Shown here: positions 1-5,577 of the stretch, one piece after another
Layout: each line of letters opens with the position of its first letter
How positions within the stretch are numbered: position 1 is the first letter of the stretch
NCBI GenBank assembly: GCA_007280145.1
Contig: QYPU01000110.1
Location: forward strand, 1 to 5,577
Reading direction: 5' to 3'
Source: Dehalococcoidia bacterium
GTDB lineage: Bacteria > Chloroflexota > Dehalococcoidia > GIF9 > UBA5629
DNA length: 5,577 bases
Translations under genes and position numbers: made by a program
Notes under the pieces: model-generated
The model's input: only the letters and a program-made list of their open reading frames with translations
Told to the model about the DNA's origin: nothing
Database searches by the model: none

Positions 1-399
1 CCCTTCTCTCTGGCAATCTCCACAATTTGATTGAAGATGTTGGTGAACAGTTCCTCACCCAGGCGATCACGAAAGCGGGTAAGACTGGAAGAGTCGGGAG
101 GAGGCTCATCTACAGCAAGTCCCACAAACCACTTTAAAACCAGGTTGAAGTTGACCTCTTCCTCTACACGACGGTCAGACACATCGTAGAGAAACTGGAG
201 GAAGATGATATTGAACATCATCTCTGGTTCATAGGCAGGCCTGCCGAAATCTGGGGGATAGATATCTCGGCAAAGCTCGTTGACGAAGGAGAAGTCGACG
301 GCTTTATTCAGAAGCTTGAGGAAGTGGTCCTCGGGGATTGCCCGATCATAGATATGGTTGCCGTAGAAGGAAAGCTGCCTTGATTTTACCTTTCAGCAT
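1..399 (-). CDS. IS1182/IS5-like transposase, N-terminal part, probably frameshifted at its start
   Basis: Translating the minus strand from 392 down to the left edge gives about 130 uninterrupted codons. The product matches the N-terminal domain of DUF772-type (PF05598) transposases of the IS5/IS1182 group. Recognisable pieces in order are QLSFYGNHIYDR, PEDHF, VDFSFVNELCRDIY, DFGRP, the LQFLYDVSDRRVEEEVNFNL stretch, KWFVGL, and the SSLTRFRDRLG element. This domain binds the element ends; the catalytic DDE residues would lie beyond the window, so activity cannot be judged from them. This frame has no start codon: a TGA at 393-395 precedes it. An ATG at 397-399, with a GAGGAG site 8 bases upstream, is one base out of frame. 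Deleting one G of the pair at 389-390 would join that ATG to the transposase (MLKVKSRQLSFYG). I therefore read it as a partial and probably disrupted gene. The family assignment is firm at domain level; the exact IS family is less certain. Confidence 0.85.
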
Positions 400-407
400 C
401 AGATATA

Positions 408-413
408 CTCCTC
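408..413 (-). promoter_or_regulatory. Shine-Dalgarno site of the transposase
   Basis: GAGGAG on the minus strand lies 8 bases upstream of the ATG at 397-399. This normal spacing is the main reason to take that ATG as the original start, even though the transposase frame is now displaced by one base from it. Confidence 0.55.
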
Positions 414-432
414 TATAGATTTGCTTCAGTGT

Positions 433-461
433 ATGATAACTTAGAATAGAGGTTAGCTCAA
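433..461 (-). promoter_or_regulatory. Candidate sigma-70-type promoter of the transposase
   Basis: On the minus strand, TTGAGC (456-461, four of six consensus bases) is followed after exactly 17 bases by TATCAT (433-438, five of six). Transcription would start near 426, giving a leader of about 27 bases that contains the GAGGAG site and the ATG at 397-399. The consistent order of promoter, ribosome site and ATG supports this ATG as the ancestral transposase start. It is recognised by consensus only. Confidence 0.5.
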
Positions 462-524
462 GGGCAAATCTTTGACCTTTTCAGCATTCTCTGGAGGGAT
501 TGTTGAGCGATTTCTCTGAAAGCA

Positions 525-554
525 TTCAAAGAGCGGCTACGCTACAAATAGAAT
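525..554 (+). promoter_or_regulatory. Weak candidate promoter for the cation ATPase
   Basis: TTCAAA (525-530, four of six -35 bases) and TAGAAT (549-554, five of six -10 bases) are separated by 18 bases. They would start a transcript near 561 with a leader of about 80 bases before the ATPase ATG. This is the best match I found in the non-coding stretch 462-642, which otherwise shows no gene, RNA or convincing hairpin. Such matches arise by chance in AT-rich DNA. Confidence 0.3.
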
Positions 555-642
555 AAGGACAATTCTGGAATATAGAGAAAAGGCAAAGTTAGTAATCGAC
601 GCGTAAACTTGGTTAAACTGAGAGGTTTTTGGAAGTCCTAAA

Positions 643-3372
643 ATGTCTCGGAAAACAGTTAATCGAAACTGGTACAATCTGGAACTGGCTGAAGTTGTAG
701 ACTGCTTCAATTCAAGCTTGAGTGGATTAAGCTCAGAGGAAGCCCAAAAGCGGCTGGCTCAATGTGGTCCAAATGAACTGGTAGCGAAGGAGAAAATCTC
801 TGCCTGGGCGATTTTTCTTGAGCAATTCAAGAGCTTCTTAATTATCATCCTCCTTGTTGCTGTAGTCCTGTCAGTTATCCTGGGGGAGGCAGCTGATGCC
901 ATTCTTATCGCTGTCATTGTCGTATTTGCCTGCGGCTTGGGCTTTATCCAGGAATATAGAGCCGAGCAAGCTATAGAAGCCCTAAAGAAAATGGCAGCAG
1001 CTACAGCATCGGTACTTAGAGATGGCAAGGAAATAGAAATACCTGCCCGAGAAGTGGTACTCGGGGATGTAATCCTCCTCAGGACTGGCGACCGGATACC
1101 CGCTGATGCCCGCATTATTGAGGCTATCAATTTGAGAACAGACGAGGCATCTCTAACCGGAGAATCTGTTCCTGTAGAGAAGATAAGCGACCCATTAGAG
1201 GGCGAAGAAAATGTTGGTGATAGGCGAAATATGGTATTTACGGGAACTGCGGTAGTCTATGGCAGAGCTAAGGCTATTGTAACTGCTACTGGAATGGCTA
1301 CAGAATTTGGCAGGATTGCTGGCATGCTCCAAGAAGTCAAAGCGGAGCCGACTCCCCTACAGATAAACCTTGACAAGGTGGGAAAGTGGATTGGCATCGC
1401 CGCCTTAGCCTTATGTTTTATTCTGGCCGGCTTTGGCATCATGAGGGGACATGGGATTCTGGAAATGTTCATCTGGGGGATAGCCTTAGCAGTAGCTGCA
1501 GTTCCTGAGGCTTTGCCGGCTGTGGTGGTAATCAGTTTAGCGCTTGGCGTCCGGCGGATGGTAAAGCGCCATGCTCTGATGAGAAGGCTTCCGGCAACAG
1601 AGACCTTGGGTTGTACCACATTTATTTGCTCAGACAAGACCGGCACTCTAACCCAGGACCAGATGACAGTACGCCGCATTTATGTAGACGGCAAGCTCAT
1701 CGATGTCACCGGCGGCGGTTACGACCCTAGAGGTGAGTTCCATCTTGGTGGCAAAATTGTTGAGCCAGGTCAAGACGTGGCCCTAAAAACACTACTTATG
1801 GCAAGCAGTCTATGCAATGATACCTCTCTGAATTCGGTTGACGGCATATGGCAGATTAAAGGCGACCCCACTGAGGGTGCTTTTGTGGTAGCCGCGGCTA
1901 AAGCCGATTTATGGCAAAAAGAACTCAATAGCCGGTTGCCTCGCATCAGTGAAATTCCGTTCTCATCAGAAACAAAAAGGATGACAACTATCCATAAGAC
2001 ACCTCGAGGCAAAATTGCCTACTCCAAAGGGGCACCGGAAATAATTTTGGGTTCGTGTAACCGTGTCTTCAGCGACGGGGGGGAAACAGAGTTAACCGAT
2101 AATGATAGGAATAATGTTCTTTCTGTTGCTCAGGCAATGGCGGGTGATGCCCTCCGGGTTTTAGCCGTGGCATATAAGGAGCTCCCCGATACCACTGGCG
2201 TAACGGAAACCATAGAACAGGATATGGTTTTTGTTGGTCTTGCTGGCATGATTGACCCGCCTCGGGAAGAAGTTAAGGAGGCGGTAAAGCTTTGCGACCA
2301 GGCCGGCATAAAGTCAGTAATGATAACCGGGGACCATAAGTTGACCGCGGTAGCTATTGCTAAGGAGTTAGGCATACTCAAGGAGGGCATTGCACTAACC
2401 GGGGCTGAAATTGATAACCTGAGTGATGAGGAGTTTGAAGCTTTAGTTGAAAGAATAGAGGTCTATGCTCGGGTCTCACCAGCCCATAAGTTGCGAGTTA
2501 TCGAAGCCTTGGCTAAAAAAGGACATGTGGTGGCTATGACTGGAGACGGGGTAAATGATGCTCCAGCCCTGAAGAAAGCTGACATTGGTGTCGCTATGGG
2601 TATCACTGGCACTGATGTTACTAAGGAAGCTGCCGATATGATTCTTACCGATGACAACTTTGCCTCCATCGTAGCCGCTGTTGAGGAGGGCAGGGGTATC
2701 TTCGGCAATATTAAAAAATACCTGATGTATTTACTTTCATCCAACGTCGGAGAGATATTAGTAATGGCGGGTGCCATCCTTTTTGGCCCGTTAATCGGCC
2801 TCCCTTACGGAGCCATACCTCTGGTTGCTGTTCAGATTTTGTTTGTAAATCTGGTCACGGATGGCTTACCAGCTCTTGCTCTGGCTGTTGACCCGGCTGA
2901 GCCAGATATTATGAGACAAAAGCCACGTCCACGGAGCCAGGGCATCTTTACCAAGCCAGTAGTAATGCTTATTGTCATTGGTGGAATATGGTCAGGTCTG
3001 GTAAATCTGGGGATATTTACATGGGCGCTAGATGTAGGCAGGAGCATGATAGAGGCGCAATGCTTTTGCTTCCTTACCCTTATCATCATACAATTCTTTA
3101 AAGCTTACAACTTCCGTTCGGACAAGAAGTCTATATTCGCTATTGGTATGTTTAAAAATCAGTGGCTGAATCTGGCTATAATTTCACAAGTTCTGCTTAT
3201 GCTCGTGATTATTTACGTGCCATTCTTGCAAGGGCTATTTCGGACCTTTTCCTTAAATGCCTTTGACTGGATGCTTGTTATCCTGTTAGCCGGGACCATC
3301 TTTCCAGTCTTAGAGATAAGCAAGGCCATTATCAGATGGCAGGAGAGAAAAGTATCGCAGACTGTGTCTTGA
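643..3372 (+). CDS. P2A-type Ca2+-transporting P-type ATPase
   Basis: This 909-residue membrane pump, full length for the family, is predicted to export Ca2+ from the cytoplasm using ATP. An N-terminal cation-ATPase domain (about 10-55) precedes membrane helices 1-2 (about 60-103). The actuator domain carries TGES at 172-175 and helices 3-4 span about 249-302. The phosphorylation site DKTGT has Asp331. The nucleotide-binding domain shows GDPTEGA (407-413) and KGAPE (462-466), and the hinge has TGDH (562) and TGDGVND (633-639). Helices 5-10 fill about 691-895. Ion-site residues seen by alignment with SERCA are Glu289 in PEALP of helix 4, Asn701 and Glu704 in helix 5, and Asn736, Thr739 and Asp740 in NLVTDG of helix 6. 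SERCA Glu908 corresponds to Gln817, as in plasma-membrane Ca2+ pumps. This favours Ca2+ over Na+/K+ and predicts one ion per cycle (inference). The start has a modest GGAAG site at 631-635, and the N-terminal domain begins soon after it. No partner gene is adjacent. Mn2+ transport is an alternative. Confidence 0.93.
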   Translation: MSRKTVNRNWYNLELAEVVDCFNSSLSGLSSEEAQKRLAQCGPNELVAKEKISAWAIFLEQFKSFLIIILLVAVVLSVILGEAADAILIAVIVVFACGLGFIQEYRAEQAIEALKKMAAATASVLRDGKEIEIPAREVVLGDVILLRTGDRIPADARIIEAINLRTDEASLTGESVPVEKISDPLEGEENVGDRRNMVFTGTAVVYGRAKAIVTATGMATEFGRIAGMLQEVKAEPTPLQINLDKVGKWIGIAALALCFILAGFGIMRGHGILEMFIWGIALAVAAVPEALPAVVVISLALGVRRMVKRHALMRRLPATETLGCTTFICSDKTGTLTQDQMTVRRIYVDGKLIDVTGGGYDPRGEFHLGGKIVEPGQDVALKTLLMASSLCNDTSLNSVDGIWQIKGDPTEGAFVVAAAKADLWQKELNSRLPRISEIPFSSETKRMTTIHKTPRGKIAYSKGAPEIILGSCNRVFSDGGETELTDNDRNNVLSVAQAMAGDALRVLAVAYKELPDTTGVTETIEQDMVFVGLAGMIDPPREEVKEAVKLCDQAGIKSVMITGDHKLTAVAIAKELGILKEGIALTGAEIDNLSDEEFEALVERIEVYARVSPAHKLRVIEALAKKGHVVAMTGDGVNDAPALKKADIGVAMGITGTDVTKEAADMILTDDNFASIVAAVEEGRGIFGNIKKYLMYLLSSNVGEILVMAGAILFGPLIGLPYGAIPLVAVQILFVNLVTDGLPALALAVDPAEPDIMRQKPRPRSQGIFTKPVVMLIVIGGIWSGLVNLGIFTWALDVGRSMIEAQCFCFLTLIIIQFFKAYNFRSDKKSIFAIGMFKNQWLNLAIISQVLLMLVIIYVPFLQGLFRTFSLNAFDWMLVILLAGTIFPVLEISKAIIRWQERKVSQTVS

Positions 3373-3409
3373 TGCTGTCCAGAGTTGCTAACAATAAAAC
3401 TGGCACAAG

Positions 3410-3438
3410 TTGACTTTTGAGGTAGGACATAGCAAAAT
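3410..3438 (+). promoter_or_regulatory. Candidate promoter of the nitroreductase gene
   Basis: TTGACT (3410-3415, five of six -35 bases) is followed after 17 bases by CAAAAT (3433-3438, four of six -10 bases). Transcription would start near 3445, about 55 bases before the nitroreductase ATG. It lies in the 128-base gap after the ATPase stop. I saw no rho-independent terminator in that gap, so read-through from the ATPase is also possible. Confidence 0.35.
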
Positions 3439-3490
3439 GACCTTCGCATTGAGAATATAGAGGTAGAGTCCGGTCCTTGTGACTTAGAAA

Positions 3491-3496
3491 AGGAGG
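3491..3496 (+). promoter_or_regulatory. Strong Shine-Dalgarno site of the nitroreductase
   Basis: AGGAGG ends 4 bases before the ATG at 3501. This near-perfect anti-16S match fixes the start codon and suggests efficient translation, more so than the weak site in front of the ATPase. Confidence 0.7.
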
Positions 3497-3500
3497 CATT

Positions 3501-4148
3501 ATGCTCACAGTGTCAGAGGCTATTCGCGAGCGTAGAAGCATACGTAGCTTCCGAAGCGACCCCGTGCCCGATGAGGTGATTCACCAGATGCTTGAGGCAG
3601 CGCGGCTTGCCCCTTCGGGAAGTAATCGACAACCTTGGCGGTTCATAGTGGTCACCGATGCCACAGAGAAAGCGAGGCTTCGTAAGATATGCCTGGATCA
3701 AGCTTTCATTGAAGAGGCGCCAGTCGTGTTTGTTTGCTGTGCAGATGTGACAGCCTACTCCCAGGCCTTGAGAAAGAAACGTTCTCAGGAGTTCATTGAC
3801 TATGGTGTGACGGAGACCTTGTCCGGTCGGTTTGCCGACCCAGCCTTTCAGGCTTTGTTACTTGCTGAGCCGGATCCAGACCTCAGGACATTTTTTCCTG
3901 CAGCAGTGGCAAATACCTACATTGCCATCGAGCACATGGTCTTAACAGCTATAGCTTTGGGCCTGGGTACCTGTTGGGTGGGAGCATTGGGCAACGAAGG
4001 AGAAATAGATGCGTTTTTCGGTCTTCCAACCACCATGGTGGTTGTCGCTGTCTTGCCTGTTGGCTACCCTACGATGATACCACCACCGCGCCCCCGCATC
4101 TCGCTGTCGGAGATTCTACTACGGCCCCTGCCGGCACCCAGCAGATAG
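3501..4148 (+). CDS. Nitroreductase-family FMN-dependent oxidoreductase
   Basis: This 215-residue soluble flavoprotein belongs to the nitroreductase family (PF00881). Family members are usually homodimers that bind FMN and use NAD(P)H to reduce nitroaromatics, quinones, flavins or enoyl-type substrates. The FMN phosphate-binding motif RRSIRSF is at 11-17. The second FMN element, PSGSNRQPW, is at 38-46. The C-terminal half has GLGTCWVG at 154-161, LPVGYP at 185-190, and a typical proline- and arginine-rich tail ending in LSEILL. There is no signal peptide, membrane helix, ferredoxin domain or iron-sulfur cysteine cluster, so it is the simple single-domain type. Residues 84-132 form a charged and aromatic segment between the two conserved halves; such segments vary in the family and help shape the substrate pocket. 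The gene faces the dehydrogenase operon convergently and starts 128 bases after the ATPase, so it is probably its own unit. The natural substrate cannot be inferred. Confidence 0.92.
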   Translation: MLTVSEAIRERRSIRSFRSDPVPDEVIHQMLEAARLAPSGSNRQPWRFIVVTDATEKARLRKICLDQAFIEEAPVVFVCCADVTAYSQALRKKRSQEFIDYGVTETLSGRFADPAFQALLLAEPDPDLRTFFPAAVANTYIAIEHMVLTAIALGLGTCWVGALGNEGEIDAFFGLPTTMVVVAVLPVGYPTMIPPPRPRISLSEILLRPLPAPSR

Positions 4149-4206
4149 CGTTTGGTCAGCCTCGCAAAAGAGAAGATTGTTGCATTGCCAGAATCCATGC
4201 GAGTTG

Positions 4207-4226
4207 TAAGCAGCCATCGCTGTTTA
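4207..4226. other. Small stem-loop between convergent genes
   Basis: TAAGCAGC and GCTGTTTA can pair as an 8-bp stem with one G-U pair around a CATC loop. It lies between the 3' ends of the nitroreductase and the convergent dehydrogenase, where a bidirectional terminator would be useful. Neither strand has a T-run directly after the stem and the stem has few G-C pairs, so it is at best a weak terminator and may be chance. The rest of 4149-4314 holds nothing else I can support. Confidence 0.2.
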
Positions 4227-4314
4227 AAGCCATATCAAACCTGGGCTGTATCCGGGTCGTTGGATGTTATGGATGGATTAGCTGTTTCGGCACAATTTGA
4301 AAAAGATTAGAAGG

Positions 4315-5448
4315 CTAAAGTCCCAGTTCGGCAGCTATATTTTCTCGATGGAAGTCAATGCCTCCAGCAGCAAACTCTGCTGTTTTGACACGCCGGTAAT
4401 AGAGACCAATATCGTGGTCAAGGCTAAACCCGATAGCTCCATGAGTTGTGATGCCATCGATACAAATCCGCTGGTATGCTTCACTTGCTTTTGCCTTGGC
4501 TATGGAAATTTGCAATTGAGATAGCGAGCCAACGTTTATTCCCCAGGCTGCTTGATAGAGAAGATATTGAACCCCGTCAACATCAATGAGCATATCAGCT
4601 AGTTTATGCTGAATCGCCTGGAAAGAACCAATAGGTCGGTCAAACTGAACCCTTTGCTTTGCATACGTGCTGGTCATGTCTAGAACAGCCTGACATGCCC
4701 CTGATATCTCAGCACACTTTAAGATGGCGGCTCTTTGTAACATAAAGTCTACTATATGCCAGCCCTGGCCTGCGTCCCCTAGGATACTATTTTTAGATAC
4801 CCTGACCTTATTGAAACTCACCTTGCACTGTCTGTCCCCGGCTATAGTCGGGATTACCTCCATCCCTAGACCGGTGTCTTTTGCATCAACTATAAACAGC
4901 GTAATTCCGTCTTCTGGACCTTTCCCCTCGCCAGTTCTGGCTACTACCAGGAGGTAATCAGCTATGTGAGCGTCAGAGACAAAGAATTTGTCACCTTCAA
5001 GAATATAGTCCTCGCCTTCTAACTTGGCACGAAGTTTTATCTCAGAGGCTCTATAACTGCCTGATGACTCGGTTAAGGCTAAAGCCCAAATTGTCTCACC
5101 CCTGGCTATTTGGGGAAGAAACCTTGATTTTTGCTCAATAGTGCCATACTCAAGTATAGGCAGAGCACAAAAGGCAATAGTGGAGAAGAAAGGCCCAGGG
5201 AGAATATTTCTCCCCATCTCCTCCATTAAGATAACTAAATCCATAAAGCTTGCATTTATTCCTTCGTACTCCTCGGGAAAGACAAGCCCCATCCATCCTA
5301 GCTTCGCCATATTATGCCACATCTGTGGGTCATACCCTTTTTCATCTTTCTCTAGCTCTCTGACCTTAGTTTTAGGGCATTCCCTGCTGAGAAAATCCCT
5401 GGCTAAAGTCCGGAGCATCTCCTGCTCCTCTGAAAAGTTGAAGTCCAT
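4315..5448 (-). CDS. Acyl-CoA dehydrogenase family protein, likely subunit of a two-subunit enzyme
   Basis: This 377-residue protein belongs to the acyl-CoA dehydrogenase family, which introduces an alpha-beta double bond into acyl-CoA using FAD and passes electrons to electron-transfer flavoprotein. The N-terminal helical domain starts at FSEEQEMLR. The middle beta domain has ALTESSGS (124-131), a variant of the usual LTEP-GSD flavin and substrate loop. The C-terminal domain has RVQFDRPIGSFQAIQ from residue 266, whose Arg and Gln normally contact FAD of the neighbouring subunit, and HGAIGF at 336-341. The usual catalytic Glu is absent: the C-terminal EGT-type position reads AAGG (360-363), and the alternative helix-G position reads LQR (Gln238). 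The start at 5448 is chosen because AGGAGG lies 5 bases upstream and the domain begins at once. An in-frame ATG 16 codons earlier would overlap the preceding gene and has no family match. It closely follows another dehydrogenase gene, resembling the paired FadE genes of steroid side-chain degradation. The substrate is unknown. Confidence 0.92.
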   Translation of the reverse strand: MDFNFSEEQEMLRTLARDFLSRECPKTKVRELEKDEKGYDPQMWHNMAKLGWMGLVFPEEYEGINASFMDLVILMEEMGRNILPGPFFSTIAFCALPILEYGTIEQKSRFLPQIARGETIWALALTESSGSYRASEIKLRAKLEGEDYILEGDKFFVSDAHIADYLLVVARTGEGKGPEDGITLFIVDAKDTGLGMEVIPTIAGDRQCKVSFNKVRVSKNSILGDAGQGWHIVDFMLQRAAILKCAEISGACQAVLDMTSTYAKQRVQFDRPIGSFQAIQHKLADMLIDVDGVQYLLYQAAWGINVGSLSQLQISIAKAKASEAYQRICIDGITTHGAIGFSLDHDIGLYYRRVKTAEFAAGGIDFHRENIAAELGL

Positions 5449-5453
5449 GGCAG

Positions 5454-5459
5454 CCTCCT
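5454..5459 (-). promoter_or_regulatory. Shine-Dalgarno site fixing the dehydrogenase start
   Basis: AGGAGG on the minus strand sits 5 bases before the ATG at 5446-5448, inside the 19-base gap after the preceding gene's stop. It decides between this start and the longer in-frame ATG at 5494-5496. Confidence 0.75.
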
Positions 5460-5467
5460 GTAAGCTT

Positions 5468-5577
5468 CTAATACGATTTGGGTAAACCCAGCCCAAATTG
5501 ACCTATAATATTTTTTTCGATTTCATCAGTGCCAGCAGCGATTGCCTGGCCAGGGAAACCCAAGTACGCGCTTTGTA
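5468..5577 (-). CDS. Acyl-CoA dehydrogenase, C-terminal 35 residues only
   Basis: The minus strand from the right edge to a TAG at 5468-5470 encodes QSAYLGFPGQ, AIAAGTDEIE, KNIIGQFGLG, LPKSY. The GTDEI-KNIIG-LGLPK pattern is the standard C-terminal helix ending of acyl-CoA dehydrogenases (compare GGTSEIQRNIIGERVLGLP). The residue before the conserved GT, often the catalytic Glu in an EGGT or YEGT motif, is Ala here. The rest of the gene lies to the right of the window. It ends 19 bases before the next dehydrogenase ATG on the same strand, so the two genes are very likely cotranscribed and may encode partner subunits. Confidence 0.85.
   Translation of the reverse strand, partial: QSAYLGFPGQAIAAGTDEIEKNIIGQFGLGLPKSY

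Larger units (their letters stand above)
1..471 (-). mobile_element. Right-hand part of an insertion sequence, outer boundary not resolved
   Basis: A transposase reading leftwards, with its own promoter and leader, implies that an insertion sequence occupies the left of the window. Its promoter reaches 461, so the element's right end must lie at or beyond that point and before the ATPase start at 643. I could not identify a terminal inverted repeat or target duplication, because the other end is outside the window. The end coordinate given here is a minimum estimate. Confidence 0.55.

Noticed and set aside
417..471. Perfect 8-base inverted repeat AGATTTGC (417-424) and GCAAATCT (464-471) flanking the transposase promoter.
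   Set aside because: An 8-base inverted match within a non-coding stretch of about 240 bases is roughly as likely as not by chance, and the flanks do not extend the match. The arms lie 39 bases apart, so it is neither a compact operator nor a terminator hairpin.
472..500. TTGACC at 472-477 as a -35 box for the ATPase.
   Set aside because: No acceptable -10 hexamer lies 16-18 bases downstream; the sequence there is AGGGAT.
2077..2083. Run of seven G bases inside the ATPase gene, a possible slippage site.
   Set aside because: The reading frame continues intact through it (SDGGETEL) in a variable loop of the nucleotide-binding domain, so there is no sign of a frameshift.
759..3449. Several minus-strand open frames opposite the ATPase.
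   Set aside because: They are rich in Ser, Ala, Ile and Thr, have no domain signatures, and mirror the codon pattern of the strongly conserved ATPase.
3974..4524. Plus-strand open frames at 3974-4300 and 4297-4524.
   Set aside because: The first overlaps the nitroreductase C-terminus out of frame and the second is antisense to the dehydrogenase 3' end. Neither has a ribosome site or recognisable domain.
5449..5496. Longer dehydrogenase start at the ATG at 5494-5496, adding 16 residues.
   Set aside because: It would overlap the end of the preceding gene, the extra residues do not resemble family N-termini, and a strong AGGAGG supports the ATG at 5448.

Overview
This 5.6 kb bacterial window has moderate G+C content. 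It holds five protein-coding regions, two of them cut by the window edges. I see no tRNA, rRNA, CRISPR array or phage genes. Gene content alone does not fix the organism. A paired acyl-CoA dehydrogenase operon, a stand-alone nitroreductase and an IS1182/IS5-like transposase would fit an uncultured, perhaps anaerobic, fatty-acid- or sterol-degrading lineage such as Dehalococcoidia (Chloroflexota) or a deltaproteobacterial-type bacterium. That placement is inference with low confidence.

Layout, left to right. Positions 1-399 (minus) hold the N-terminal part of an insertion-sequence transposase whose remainder lies left of the window. Its leader at about 400-461 has a recognisable promoter, a Shine-Dalgarno site and an ATG, but the ATG is one base out of frame with the transposase, which suggests a frameshifted, inactive copy. 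Positions 400-642 are otherwise non-coding and contain a weak candidate promoter for the next gene. Positions 643-3372 (plus) encode a complete P2A-type Ca2+-ATPase-like pump. Positions 3373-3500 carry a candidate promoter and a strong ribosome binding site for a nitroreductase-family flavoprotein at 3501-4148 (plus). Positions 4149-4314 separate it from a convergent gene and contain only a weak stem-loop. Positions 4315-5448 (minus) encode a complete acyl-CoA dehydrogenase. The last 110 bases encode the C-terminus of a second acyl-CoA dehydrogenase immediately upstream in the same operon.

The two dehydrogenase genes lie 19 bases apart and are probably cotranscribed. Neither visible C-terminus carries the usual catalytic glutamate, a pattern that suggests a two-subunit enzyme. 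The ATPase and the nitroreductase look like independent transcription units with no evident link to that operon. I found no convincing new system. The points most worth checking are the frameshifted transposase start, the missing catalytic glutamates in the dehydrogenase pair, and the Ca2+ pump whose ion-binding residues predict a single calcium site.
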